Positions 34,531 to 46,644 are shown, counted from the stretch's first letter. The stretch is DNA of 64,000 nucleotides from Metopolophium dirhodum (GCF_019925205.1 NC_083560.1:33154270-33218269); one strand, 5' to 3'. The notes: generated by a model from the sequence alone, not told the origin. A program made the numbers and translations.

Positions 34531-34639
34531 TGTGCGAAAATTGAAAGGTCATTTTTGGGCGAACGGGTTCTTGTCCGATATTACCAAGTATATTTGATGA
34601 TGATATTATTGTGAATAAAGTAATTTATAAATAACCTGT

Positions 34640-35310
34640 TTATTCTGAGCCTTGTTTTAAATTTTCAATCCTTAACTATAAAAGTTTAACATTTTTAAAC
34701 TTTTAATTACAAAATAATTATTAAATTTTAAATTTGATAAGTTTTGTCAAAATATGATTTTAAATTCTTATAAAAAAATTGTGGCTATGTATTTTTAAAT
34801 TTTTCAAATTTATTTATAACAATATATTAAGAGCCTTGTATTAAATGTTCAAGCTTTTTTAAAGGACAAATAAAATTTTATTGTCATTCATAAAAAAAAA
34901 ATAAACAAAATTGGAAACCGAAAATGTCCGTAAACAGTTCAAAATAAATCCAAATAATATTAATTATAAATTTTGTCGTGTATAGAAAATGATTATATAA
35001 ACAACCACTGAAAATGTCAACTACCTACAGTCATTTGTTTTAATGTTACACCAAAAACCAATATCGATTTGGTTGAAAACCAATTTAGTGTAAAAATGCC
35101 CAGTTCCTTTATTTTTTTTCTTCGGCGCTTATTAACACTCATGGGAGTATGGGATTTTGACCTCCCCAATGCACCAACTAGATTCAGTTTGCCATCGAAA
35201 AAGAAACTGAATTTGAAAATCGAAGCATTATTTCGAGTACTTATCGTGTACACGAACAAATAAAAAAAATAAAAAAATAAAAAAAAAATAAAAAAACAAA
35301 TCATTGTAAA
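34640..35310. repeat. Dispersed repeat D, copy 1
   Basis: Shared phrases AAAATGTCCGTAAACAGTTC, CAAAATAAATCCAAATAATA and CTACAGTCATTTG-like words also occur at 36625-37500 and reversed at 47210-47960. Short opposing frames here are by-products of the repeat. Confidence 0.7.
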
Positions 35311-36620
35311 TTCAATTCATTCATTTATTTTTATTTATTATATTAATTTAATCACTTAATCAATAATTGAGATATTGTCGGTAAACAAATATTAAATTGT
35401 CATACGCATATGAAATAGTTCTTAAAAATACGGCCAATTTGGGGGTGGGGGGGAGGGGGGTGTCAAACATATCTAATCTAACCTAATTTATATTTTTAAT
35501 AAGCAAATGGAAAATTAATATAATAGAGTAGGTACGCAAAAAATAAAACTGACAAAAGTACAAAATAACATATCCGAAACCAACAACACTGTACCAAGGC
35601 ATTTCCGTAAATCCTAATCCGTTGATACTAAACAATAAATAAATATAACCACAGTTATCTTATTAGTTTGACCAGCAAGATACTGCACTAGCGCGACTGC
35701 ATGAGCCCCTGAGATTAAATAAATAATACGATTATACGAAAATAGTATACAATGCATACGATAATTAATATGTAAAACAAACAATAACAAAGGTAAATAT
35801 AGTATTATCTAAATTTTGAACCATCCAAAAAGAATGGTTGTCACTTGTCAGTAACATCTTAAAATAATAATATTTGTTCATTTTATAATACAAAGCTATA
35901 GAAAGTTAGAAAATTTAAGACTTCAACCTGAGGCCCCTAATACAACCTTGGTCTTGAGGCCCTGGTGCAATGCACCTCCTGCACCCCGCTAAATCCAGCA
36001 CTGTACTTATGCATAATTAAGTACAATAAAGACTCATTGTGGGTAATCGTTTCCGAATTGGTTCCTAGAAAAACTAAAAATTAAGGTTTCAGTTTCTTTT
36101 CGGTTCTTAAAAAAAATAAAAAATTCGTTTCCTATACTTAATGCGCACGATAATGTTCATTATTGGTATTTAATAGTGACGCCATCGGTTTTTTACTGTA
36201 ATCGTTCTCATTATAACCACAGTTCATATATAATACACCTATTAGATATTTTAAGGGTCTATACAATTTATTGGTTTTTGTTGAGTCTTTCTTACAGGTA
36301 GCGGTATCGTAAGAAGTCCAGTAGCGCCGAAACCAAAAAAATCAGGTAGGGTGAACTTTTAAAACTATGAAACACCACCAACCCGCCCCATGATCAATAA
36401 TATTTGACGTTTACAAAAATTATTTGATATTACAGAGGTATAATATCCCAATACAGCACATTATTTTATTAAACCATATCAGTACTAATCATACAAACTT
36501 TGATAAACTTTATTATTTTAAATTAAAATTATTCTAACATAATAGAATAATAGTAGGCACAAAAAACTTAAATTTTTTAGTACATTAAACATTTATTTAG
36601 CACAGAAATTTCGCCTGCAA
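35311..36620. other. Non-coding stretch with small repeats
   Basis: A G-rich tract (GGGGGTGGGGGGGAGGGGGG near 35440-35460), a hAT-like end on the minus strand (CAGTGCTGGATTTAGCGGGG, ending at about 36003), and a fragment of repeat B at about 36130-36325. No gene is seen. Confidence 0.55.
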
Positions 36621-36624
36621 TTTT

Positions 36625-37560
36625 GACCGAAAATGTCCGTAAACAGTTCAAAATAAATCCAAATAATATTAATATTAATATTTATGTCTTTTCATGACAA
36701 CAAAATACGAAAATCTCATGAGAGTGAAATCGAGTGATTATCAAATGTTGTAAAAATATGAATTTCAAACGCTCATAAAAATTTAATTTGACTTTCTTGT
36801 AGACATTTTTTTTTTTGATAAAGGTGGACAAACTTATGAGGAATCTTGTATTATATATTCAAATATAAGATTTGAAAAGAAAATTTCTATGATTTCTCAA
36901 CTCAAAATAATTTGCTAATTTTCGTCATTTTTACGTATTTTATCAATATTTGAACTTAAAATGCTCATAAAAAAAAACTGTGACTATAGATTTTTAATTT
37001 TTTCATCTGCCTTTGAAACAATAACCTAGGATCCTCCTAGTAAATTTTCAAGCTTTTTCAACCAACAAATAAAATTTTATTGATTTTTATAGAAAAAAAA
37101 ACTAAAAAAATGGAAACTGAAAATGTCCGTTAACAGCTCAAAATAAGTCAAAATATTTGGTAAATTGTATGGTGTATAGAAAATAATAATATAAAAATTC
37201 AGTCAAAATTTCATGTACCTACAGTCATTTTTTTTAGAATTGCACCAAAAACCAAAATTGATTTTCTCAAAAACAGATTTTGCGTAAAAATTCCCGTTTT
37301 TCTTAATTTTTCTTTTGTTTTTCACTTCACTTTTGAGAAATACTGGGAAATGTTTACTTATGACCCCCCAAAGTACAAACTATATTCACTTTCCTATGAG
37401 AAAAGTTACTGTTGAAGAATATCCGAGCATTTGTACTGTCCTAATAGGTAATCAAAAAAAAAAAATTACATTCATCTCTTCGCTCAGAATCTAAAAAACC
37501 ACACATCATTGTAAAATCAATACATCCATTGCTTCGCTCAGAATCTAAAATTAAACAAAA
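36625..37560. repeat. Dispersed repeat D, copy 2
   Basis: A second copy with the same phrases, ending twice with CTTCGCTCAGAATCTAAAA (near 37479 and 37535), the likely terminus of the family. Confidence 0.7.
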
Positions 37561-38632
37561 AATAATAATATAGGTTTAGAATGCTTGTTGTCAAGAATAC
37601 ATAATGACATCGTAGATAATATTTAACGAGTAATATCTACGTATAATATAGATAATTCCATACAAAAGTATTTACCAACAATAGTTATAGACCATAGAGC
37701 TAAAACGGCTTAACCCACAAAATAGGTTTTTTTGGAGACTGGCTGTACAAGTTTCTTCTATTTTTCATTAGCATTTTTTTAATCCTTAAATCATCATAAA
37801 ATATAACTTACAAGTTATTTTTGAAGAATAAATGTGTGTCTTTTTAACTATATATAGGCCATTCGCGAGCTTTCAGTTTTCAAAGTTGATTTTTGGGTTA
37901 GGCCACTCAGAATTTTCAAAAATGAGTAAGTTACTATATATGTTAATAAATGTTAATTAATAAATGTTTGATGGTTAGTCCATCTCTGTGAAATGTAATA
38001 ATTCCCTTTGACTTACATTTTAATATTTACAACACAGTTATATTAGACAAAGTGTTAATTAATAAAAATTAATTAAACTTGCATGAGGATTTAAAATGTT
38101 TCATGTTGAGAATAAATAAAAAATTACTTTTAAAGAGGATTTTATACTTATAAAATTATATCAAATAAGAACAACAAACTTTTTAAACGAATACATTTTT
38201 TGAAATATTCGCAACCTTGTTCATAATATTAATGAATAACAGACAATTTATTTTAACGTTTTGTACCAAAGAGTATAATAATATAATAAAAAATAAAATA
38301 AATTTATTTTCTTTGGTGATAAAATTCATAATAGTATTATAATAATATGTACTAAAATCTTAATATTGTATAAACAAAATTAAGACCTCACATAATATTA
38401 TAATTTCAAAATATTTAGGTAATAATATTACCACAACTTAGTTAATAAAATAAAAATAATTGAACAGATGTTTTATAACAAAATAACAAATTAATTGATA
38501 CCAAAAAAAAACAACCAACTTTTTAAATGAATAAAATTGTTGATATGATATTCACAATATATTATTGTATAATATAATTATTTTTATTCATGTTCTTCTT
38601 CATTATAAAAAGTGTCAAGAAAATTTTCATTG
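37561..38632. other. Non-coding stretch
   Basis: AT-rich; nothing supportable except the 3' flank of the transposase remnant that follows on the minus strand. Confidence 0.5.
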
Positions 38633-39215
38633 TTATTTCGGTTGACTTTGAGATTGTGATGAAAACTGTGTTTTATTGGCGGTATGAATGGAATTAATTT
38701 CAATAAAGCTTTTTTTTAATTCTGTTATTGTATGCCCATTTGGATATAACAAATCTAATTGTTTAGTGTAGTCTTCAATATGGGAATTTCTTTTTCCAAT
38801 ATAAACTGAGTTAAAAGGGTATTTTGTATTATTTGAATACTTATAATGGAACATAAACGGCTGTTCTTTTTTATAGTTCAGCCATTGGATTTTCATCCAT
38901 TGTACCTTATCATTAGTTACATCTATTTTTCTATTTGTTATTTGTTTTTCCAATGACTTTGTTGAAAAAAAATCATCTTTAGTCATATTTACAATTTGAA
39001 ATGGGTTGGTTTTTCTAGCAGAAACTATAACGGTTCTAATCATCAGGTAAATGTATATAAGGATGGAATTTTTTTTGTTTTTCAACTAACTTAAAATCTT
39101 GGTCGTATGGTAAAAATGAGTGACCGCTTACTAAAAACTTGTGATCAATTTCATCAACAGATAGTGATGTATTAGCTACTATGTAGTTACAAACCGTAGC
39201 CATTTTTATATTTAT
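38633..39215 (-). pseudogene. DDE-type transposase C-terminal remnant
   Basis: From about 39215 leftward the minus strand reads ...SVDEIDHKFLVSGHSFLPYD, then FKLVEKQKKFHPYIHLPDD, then a stop and frameshift into a 150-codon frame with KTNPFQIVNMTKDDFFS, VQWMKIQWLNYKKEQPF and LDLLYPNGHTITELKKSFIE. I associate the K-F-L-x-x-G-H-S-[FY]-L-P signature with a tail W-x-K-I-x-W ... LLYPNG with DDE transposase-like proteins that are numerous in aphids and other hemipterans; I cannot name the superfamily. The catalytic part upstream is missing. One clear frameshift makes it a pseudogene. Confidence 0.6.
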
Positions 39216-39539
39216 ATTCTGATCCCTTCACTGGTCAGAATACATGATAATATTAGATTAAATTTTATATTTTATATTAGATACATAAGTTTTTACAAAG
39301 TGCAAAATACATGAACAAATCTCATGGGGACCTCTTAAAGCAACTGACTCATCCCAAAAATATATCACCACCTTATTGTTTATAAGATTATGAACCCCAA
39401 AATAGTAGGTCCACAATTGCCTTTTATAATATCAAATTCTTGTGGATATAACAGTCGTCGTAAGGTTTTCATTCAGTCAATGGCAATACATGTAACGATG
39501 TTATTGTCTTTTGCTTTATTTGCTTTATAACCTAGCCAT
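39216..39539. other. Non-coding stretch
   Basis: AT-rich DNA; no gene seen. Upstream parts of the transposase could not be recognised. Confidence 0.5.
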
Positions 39540-40930
39540 CGGTTTATGTGTTTTTTTTCTCTAATAGTTATTATTATATCCACTGCTCATATACAATATA
39601 CCTATATGGTATTTATTAGGTCTATACAATTATCAATTTTTGTTGGGTCATTCTTACAGGTACAGGTATAGTAATAATTATCATCGGACGACCTTATTCT
39701 TACATTACGTGTATATAAATTAGTTCGTTTGCCTTTCAAACAATAACCCATTATAATTTATTTTAAAACTGTCCCGAAATTATCAACTTCTTGAACTCAA
39801 AATGGTATATATATACTTACTGCAGGTTACTAGTATTAGTATATCATAATACAGTTAAGTATTTTTTCCTCGAAAACATGGACATTGGTCATTAGTCAAT
39901 ATGGATCGTTTATTATATAGGTATAATGCTCATGATTTGGTTCTTTGTTCATATTATAGTGACGCCATAGGTTTTTGGGTTTTTTGTCTGTGATCGTTGT
40001 TATTATACCAAATACTTATAAACCTATTAGGTATAACCGGGTTTCTTTTGTATGTATAGGTACAGCTGTGCAGGTATAGTAATAATATTATAACCCGATG
40101 ACTTTAGTCTGGCATTCCGTGTAGATTTATTAGTTCGTTCGCCGTTAAAATATTAACCTATTATAATTCAATTCCAGCTGTGCCTACGTCTACATTTTCC
40201 AGATTATTCTTCAGTTATTAATCAGGAAATTATCTTCAGACTAGACATGTATGCGATGACGCACTTACTTTGGGTTTTTGTTGTACTTATGCAGATTTGA
40301 ACCTTACCAATTGGAGGCCCATTAAAAAAAAAAATGTTCGACAAAACACTCATCTATTTATTAAACAAACTAAAAACACAAAATTTAAATACCATAATTG
40401 AATACGTAAATTATGAAATTATACATTCACTCACTGTTCTCATACCTATAGTATACCACGCTTAGATAATATCATATTATGATGTATTAATCATTTATGT
40501 ATGTTTTTATGCTAGTATAATATAAATTAAGAATAAATATCACTAATATGATAATGGGTGTATATTCTCTATATTATCTTAAAATGAAAGGACACAAATA
40601 TGATAATCGGGTACAATTACCTGAATTGAATTCAAAATTATTCGTCAATCCTTTATATTTTTTTAATTCATTGTTTTGAACATATTTCTCCACCTTTTAG
40701 ATGCACCACTTTCAAATTGTCTACAGGTATAGTAAAAATATTATCACCCGAAGACTTTGGAATTCTGGCATTGCGTGTAGATTTATTAGTTGTTCCCCTT
40801 TAAAACAATAACCCATTATAATTCGATTCTAGCCGTGCCTACGTCTACACTTTCCAGATTATTCGTCAGTTATTCAATCAGGAAATTATCTTCAGACTAG
40901 ACGTGCATGCGATGACGAATTTACTTTGTT
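39540..40930 (+). repeat. Dispersed repeat B, three partial copies
   Basis: Partial copies at about 39540-39740, 39750-40270 and 40725-40930, each with GATTATTCTTCAGTTATT-, ATTATCTTCAGACTAGAC- or GACGCCATAGG-type words. Between the last two lies unrelated AT-rich DNA. Confidence 0.75.
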
Positions 40931-41029
40931 GTACCTATGGGTATATTGTATATTATATTATTTATAATTTATAATATATAGGTCGTATACTAGTATGGAA
41001 CACATATTTTCTATTTATAATGAAAATCA

Positions 41030-41215
41030 ATAATATATAATATTGAATTTTATCCGACCTGCACAAGTCACTGGACAGCTGGTGACTAAGTTACTACCAC
41101 AAGTAGGGTAAAATAGACGTGGTCGTTTGAACTTTGAAATGATTGGACAAAAACAGTATAAGCGAAAAAAAAAGTTGAGCAAAAATCCACAATAATTTTC
41201 TTTGAGCATTGAGCG
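41030..41215. repeat. Dispersed repeat F, copy 1
   Basis: Words TATCCGACCTG, AGTAGGGTAAAATAGACG and TTTGAACTTTGAAATGATTG are matched at 61440-61600. Family unknown. Confidence 0.65.
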
Positions 41216-41219
41216 TCTG

Positions 41220-41999
41220 ACGTTTTCAAATAATTTTGTGATGGAAATTCATAAAATTTTTTTATTTTACATTTAAGATTTAAAAATTAAATACAAGATT
41301 CCTCATAAGTTTGTAAAAAAATGTCTACCAAAAAGTCAAATAAAATTTTTATGAGTGTTCGAATTACAATTTTTACCACATTGGATATGTACTCGAATTC
41401 TCATTGCTCAACGATTTTCTTATTTTGTTTTAATTCAAAAATAAATAACCATCCATAGAAATTTGATATTTACGTTATATACATTAACATTATTATTTTA
41501 GATTCTTATTATTGTACCTGATATATGATATTATTATTACTTTAAAAATTAAACTGCATATGACAATTCAATAATTTGCATCGAATTTGCATCGATTTTA
41601 CATTTTTTTTCTGTGAATACCCACCCCACATGGAAGTAACTTGCAGTATGTTAGTAACTCGAGCTAAGACCTATAGGCTATAACGCATTTCCCTCGTGGC
41701 TCATGTGATGTCTACACACCAAACTAATGACCGATAATATCTTAAATTTAATTTTGCCGAAATGCCTACTTATGGTGATGTACGAATGTACTATTGCATA
41801 CGATTAAACGTAATAGTAATAGTAAACCAGATATTGTTTGCATTTAATTCATAATATTGTTTTAAATATTATTAGATATTGTTCATATAAATTAATATTG
41901 AGACAATTCGTTCTATTTAGGAGTGAATACCGGACGGTGGCAATCGCGTTAAATATTAGTAATGTACATTTTAATAAAATCTATTATTGATACAAAAGT
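41220..41999. other. Non-coding stretch with repeat D fragment
   Basis: A repeat D fragment lies at about 41220-41470. The rest is AT-rich and no gene is seen. Confidence 0.5.
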
Positions 42000-42494
42000 A
42001 TATTAGGCAACCAACATTCCTTAAGATATCATTCATCACTATACTATGCAAGTATAACATACACGGCAGAAACACATCCTCCACGCTACACACAATTTAA
42101 CATTCACTTAAAGTATTAATCCTAAAATATTGTATAAAGGGATGATAATAACACTCACGAACATACAACATAACAAATCACTGTATTCGTGGAAATAGTG
42201 CCAAAAAACCAACGACAATGTGCAAAATATGACATAAAATGTACGCACATGCGCACTATACGACATTCAGTGAAACAATCAGAGATCACTGCAAAGCTTA
42301 TGCGCAAAAAGAATAATATGATGGCACCTAAAGTGCGAAACACCCTTATCGTATCAATATTGCCAATAACCCAACGACAATATGCAAAAACACAACATGA
42401 ATACGCGGACATGCACAATTCACATAACAAACGTGAACAATCAATTCTGACGTTACGTAATACCAATAGAGTGGGGATAAAACAATCACTTCCT

Positions 42495-42502
42495 TATATA
42501 AA
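42495..42502 (+). promoter_or_regulatory. TATA box of secreted-protein gene 2
   Basis: TATATAAA followed by CGCCACACACAGACAATAGACTC, almost identical to gene 1. The preceding 120 bases are also well conserved, implying shared expression control. Confidence 0.7.
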
Positions 42503-42525
42503 CGCCACACACAGACAATAGACTC

Positions 42526-42795
42526 ATAATACAGTATTACACTCGGCGAAGCACGGAAGATCAACACAAATTACCACGTCGACGGCGCTTGCAGCGAAAT
42601 CACACAACACCGACCAGTTTTTCTTTAGACACGAATTTAATCTTTCTTCACAAAGTAAACTTACTATTGCGTTTTTTCTAACAACAGTATATCGTAGTGT
42701 TATTGTTAAGTGTTGAAAACGTGCATTGACTCATCCCAATCGGAGACGTACACATTTCAACGAAAGTCTAGACATCTTGCTCACTACAACACGAA
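42526..42795 (+). other. Exon 1 (5' UTR) of secreted-protein gene 2
   Basis: Highly similar to 6492-6760 and ends at ACACGAA|GTAAGTG. Unlike gene 1 it has no ATG at all: the positions of both upstream ATGs are changed (to ATT and ACG). The start site is inferred from the TATA box. Confidence 0.65.
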
Positions 42796-43431
42796 GTAAG
42801 TGAAGATACATATGTTCTACAATCGGACACAAATTATCAATTCGGTACTCAACTAATAATTTTTAGTAGTAGGATAAAAATTGCGATAAGCGCGCCATCT
42901 TAACTAGTTACACTCTTTATAATCTGCCACATTTTCCCTATTCTCCAATACTTTGATATTTTATCTACAAAAATGATCTTTGACGATTAAAATCGTTGTG
43001 TTAATCTAGACATTTTTACAGTTCAAACTTCGGCTCTATGACGTTACATGCATATTTTTAAACGCCTTTATGTCATTGAATAATTTGTGTTTAAGTGTGA
43101 GACCCACGTCGTATTTCTTAGACAATGACAAGCAAACTTGTTTTTAGTGTTGTGATGTCCTTATAAAGACATCGTCAATATTGCAAAATTTTACCTGCAC
43201 GGGTTAAGTTAGTTAGAAGTACTATTACAATAATTATTTACAAGGCATTTTTATTATTGGACATTGTAACATTAATTAAAGCTGCGGGAAATCGAATTTA
43301 AAATGCTATGATAAATTATGTCTTGAAATGAAACGTTGTTTAACGAGAACTGCAAGCCAGTCGCTCTATACAATATATACTGTACGCTGTAGACTAGCAA
43401 GTTAAATTATAACAATTTATAAATATAATAC

Positions 43432-43653
43432 CATTGATTTTAGAATATACAGATAAGCAGTGTTATAGGGAGATTCGGCGACTACAATTTTGTTCACAAC
43501 AGAGGTCGTTGTTGTATTTACCGTGAACATTTAATTATTTTTTCTATTGAACCTTTTCTATTTTTGTTGATACCTACCTAAGATATACATATATTATTAT
43601 TGCGTCGCGCGCCGTGCTGCCGTGCTAGTACCGTTGATTTTAGAATATACATA

Positions 43654-43689
<36 letters not shown>

Positions 43690-44311
43690 ATCTAAAATCA
43701 ATGATTCTACAACCGGTTATTACTTTGTTTCCTTTAAAACACAGTCACATACTCACATAGGTATATAATATAATCTTATATTGTTTAAAAAGGAAGATTA
43801 ATAAAATAAAGAATAAATTGTTTATTGTTAAACTGTTTATTCATGATAATTCATTTTTAATTTTTAAATTTTATGTTACAATCGTAAATAATTGATTTAT
43901 AATAAATTTAAAACTAATAAAAAATAATAAATAATTAGAAATAATAAAAAATAAAAAATAATTACAAATAATTATTAAAATCAGCGAATAATGTCAGCAC
44001 AGCAACGATTACGATAATAATATAAAATTGTGATCGCCCGAACCGTCCGGACGATACAATAATAATACAATGATATTGATAAATTAACGGGCCCATACGA
44101 TAACGTTTCATAACTTGAGTTTATAATTAATATACTCATGATTACGCCGCGGCTGACGAGTGACGATGTAACCACTTCCCGCTATTCATACTATGACGGG
44201 GAACACCACCTTTGCCGTCAGCGACTACAGCGCTCTATTGTGGCTGCCGTCGCAAAACTGGTCGCCGTTATAATATACAGTACTGCTTATCTGTATATTC
44301 TAAGATCAATG
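43432..44311. mobile_element. TIR element, 880 bp, in intron of gene 2
   Basis: The ends are CATTGATTTTAGAATATACA (continuing GATAAGCAGT) and the reverse complement with one change. ATAATAC lies on both outer sides (43425-43431 and 44312-44318), a 7-bp target duplication. A (TA)n tract at about 43650-43690 is itself flanked by inverted copies of GATTTTAGAATATACATAAT-like words, so smaller elements are nested. The plus frames in the right half (44138-44374, 44212-44460) look incidental. It is absent from block 1. The superfamily is uncertain. Confidence 0.78.
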
Positions 44312-45094
44312 ATAATACCTATACGTACGTATTTAAAAACCCTATTATATTATTTACTAGTAATTACCAAGTAACATTTTGTTCTAAAATATCTTTCCCC
44401 ATTACCCGTATTATTAATACTTATTTAAAAAATAATTATGAAGTTTCAACTGTCAACTAGTAAGCAAGACATAAAATTCTATCGTCGTACCGAAATGAAT
44501 ATTCATTTTTGCAAAAACATTCTAACAATTTTGACTTCATAAGCATAAAATTGCTCATCAAACCTTACTGTGGTCAACATACAAAACTCAAAAATAATTC
44601 TTTCAGATTCATTAAGAAAAATATATTTTATTTATTTAAATTTTGGTTTTCATCATCTAAATCTCTATTTACAATGACTTATAACGAGTTTATAACGAGT
44701 TTATAACGACTTTATTAGTTATACGAGTTTTTTTAATTTCAAACTAATGGTTCATCACTACTAAGATTGAGTTCAGTTTTTGTTTTCAATAAGCTTTAAG
44801 GAATTTTAAATTTCCTTAGGTTCAACATGTGCTACATAATTTTGCCTTACTAAATATTTAATTCAACTAGAATTGTAAAAGAGGATCTTTCTGATATGTT
44901 TGAAATTCTTTGTTTTGTCTAACTTATTTCAAAATGGAATTTTTGATAGATTACTTTGGTATAAATAATACAAATATAACATGGATGTATTGTATGTTTA
45001 CAGACGCTCATCCGACACAGTGCGACTCGTACGAATATCAGGCGTACCTCTTGGGATATTTAAACAACTGTGCTGTACCTACGTGACAATAAAA

Positions 45095-45580
45095 ATGAAA
45101 GCAATATATTCTGTGGTTTTTTACATATCGTTAACAATTGCATTATGTTCAACCAATGTTTCCACGTTCTGTGGAAACGATGAACAGATCGAAGATTTAC
45201 AAACGGCGTTAATAACACAGGAATCCATTTACATGGTAACGACATCACTGAGTGCATTTCAACACATGTCCGTTCAGTTTGCTTTGCATTTGAAAGAAGT
45301 ATTTGACGAAATAGAAAATTCGTTGGATAAGGATCATATAGACTACAGGCAGTGTTCAGAAATCTTGGAAAAAACCGAAACAGCAACCACAATCCTCAGT
45401 TCAACTAGTTATGGGTTCTCTCTTGTGGCAATTTTAACGGGTTTGGTTGGTTTGGCACCTTCACTTTTACCTTCAAGGTTAATTGCAGCGGTAACTGCTA
45501 TAGTACTTATAAGAGAAAGATTAACATTATGGCAAAAGACCGGTTGCCAATATGCTACAACAAGAGATTGTAATTTATAG
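45095..45580 (+). CDS. Secreted four-cysteine protein, copy 2 (161 aa)
   Basis: Paralogue of the 169-residue protein at 9928, family unknown. The signal peptide is nearly the same (MKAIYSVVFYISLTIALCST), followed by FCGNDEQIEDLQTALITQES. The four mature cysteines align (C26, C87, C151, C159), and the end CQYATTRDCNL is kept. About ten residues of the first hydrophobic stretch (around residue 55) are missing, and the second (about 110-140) is strongly changed but still hydrophobic. Exon 2 starts at 45004 after GTTTACAG, and the ATG at 45095 is the first in the spliced mRNA. Another ATG at 44981 lies in the intron, and its frame is not shared with gene 1. Over about 100 aligned codons I count 25 replacement and 6 silent codon differences, so the protein is changing fast while staying open. 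A secreted, lineage-specific role is inferred. Confidence 0.8.
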   Translation: MKAIYSVVFYISLTIALCSTNVSTFCGNDEQIEDLQTALITQESIYMVTTSLSAFQHMSVQFALHLKEVFDEIENSLDKDHIDYRQCSEILEKTETATTILSSTSYGFSLVAILTGLVGLAPSLLPSRLIAAVTAIVLIRERLTLWQKTGCQYATTRDCNL

Positions 45581-45587
45581 ATGAATC

Positions 45588-45593
45588 AATAAA
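45588..45593 (+). terminator. Poly(A) signal of secreted-protein gene 2
   Basis: AATAAA stands seven bases after the stop, in the same context (GAATCAATAAATGTATATTA) as gene 1. A second AATAAA lies near 45670, as in gene 1. Confidence 0.6.
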
Positions 45594-45679
45594 TGTATAT
45601 TATTGATATGATTTAAATATGATTTGATTGTAATCGATAATAACATTTACATATTTGTTTTATCATAAAATAAATATTC

Positions 45680-46557
45680 TAAATTATACCGTATTTTGTT
45701 TGATTTCATTTATGTTAGAAGTTAATCTATTTTTTGCGTGTTTATTCTTATCTAGTTAATGTACAACACTGGTTGTATACAGTATTATAGTAGTCAGTAC
45801 AAAACGTATATTTGTGTTATTGTTTCATATTATAACCAATGACAGATTTTTTTATTTATTATGATGTCTTAGTTGCATTTCTTGATCTGATAATAGTTTA
45901 GATTACAATTTTAGATAATATGTATGGTATATGGGCAATGGGCGTGTGGTTATACCACTTAGGTACTGATCAGATAATATAAATTTAATAAAAAATAAAT
46001 TCAATAAATTCAATTACTACTTACAATAGTCAGTTATAATTTATATTTAGGTAGGCAACAATAGTCAATAATATATTATTATTAATATAAATTAATACAC
46101 GTAAATGGAATATTTTATAAATTAATAGGTAATTAAAATTCAATGTATTCAATATTTGTATAATAAAACTGTAAAAGTGCAAGATTATGTCCCAAATAGT
46201 ATTTATGACTGTCATGGTCAAACACTTTTAGAGTTTTACTACAGATAGATTTTTTAAATGTCATTATTCTTATTTCATTTACTAATGCTGAAAGTCAATT
46301 TATTTTGCAAATTTTGCTTGTTTTCTGTACTTGTGTAAACTGTAATTTATTTTACGTGTTTCATTAAATATATGTTTATTTATATATTTTTAAATAATTA
46401 CGTTTGTCAGTTGCGATGAGTGACGATTTAAAAATGATGATTGATTTTCAAAGTATTACGTTATTTGATTTATGTACATTTCAACATTTGACTTTATTTA
46501 ATTTACTAAATACATTTTATTTTTGGTTGAAGTGATAACATCAAATTCCTTTTTCAG
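45680..46557. other. 3' flank of gene 2
   Basis: Mostly shared with the 10540-11257 flank of block 1, plus block-specific insertions. No separate gene is seen. Confidence 0.5.
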
Positions 46558-46589
46558 CTTCGTGACACTCCCAGTACATCTTAAGGTGG
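46558..46589 (+). other. Possible small conserved exon, copy 2
   Basis: Acceptor TTTTTCAG|CTTCGTGAC and donor GG|GTAAGTT as at 11258-11294, with 32 bases between. The splice-like signals are better kept than the sequence between them. Confidence 0.3.
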
Positions 46590-46644
46590 GTAAGTTAATT
46601 TTCCTTTACTCTTTATGGAAATCAAACACGTAAGATGTCCAGTT

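Larger units (their letters stand above)
42000..46640 (+). repeat. Duplicated block 2 (second secreted-protein gene)
   Basis: Direct copy of the 6.27-11.35 kb block. It starts near GGCAACCAACATTCCTTAA and ends near AAATCAAACACGTAAGATGT, just where block 1 meets the GC island. Unlike block 1, it lacks the Ginger-like element, has an 880-bp TIR element in the intron, and has an extra stretch of about 200 bases near 46285-46480. Confidence 0.85.

Noticed and set aside
35017..35304. Overlapping 64- and 95-codon frames on opposite strands
   Set aside because: Both lie in repeat D, which recurs elsewhere without keeping these frames.
42155..42567. Opposing frames upstream of secreted-protein gene 2 (and their equivalents at 6170-6506)
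   Set aside because: They overlap the conserved promoter on both strands; the frames differ between the two blocks by indels, so they are not conserved coding sequence.
44138..44460. Two overlapping plus frames in the 880-bp TIR element
   Set aside because: They overlap in different frames, run over the element end, and show no domain.
44981..45094. Upstream ATG extension of secreted-protein gene 2
   Set aside because: The ATG lies in the intron before the TTTACAG acceptor and the frame is not shared with gene 1.
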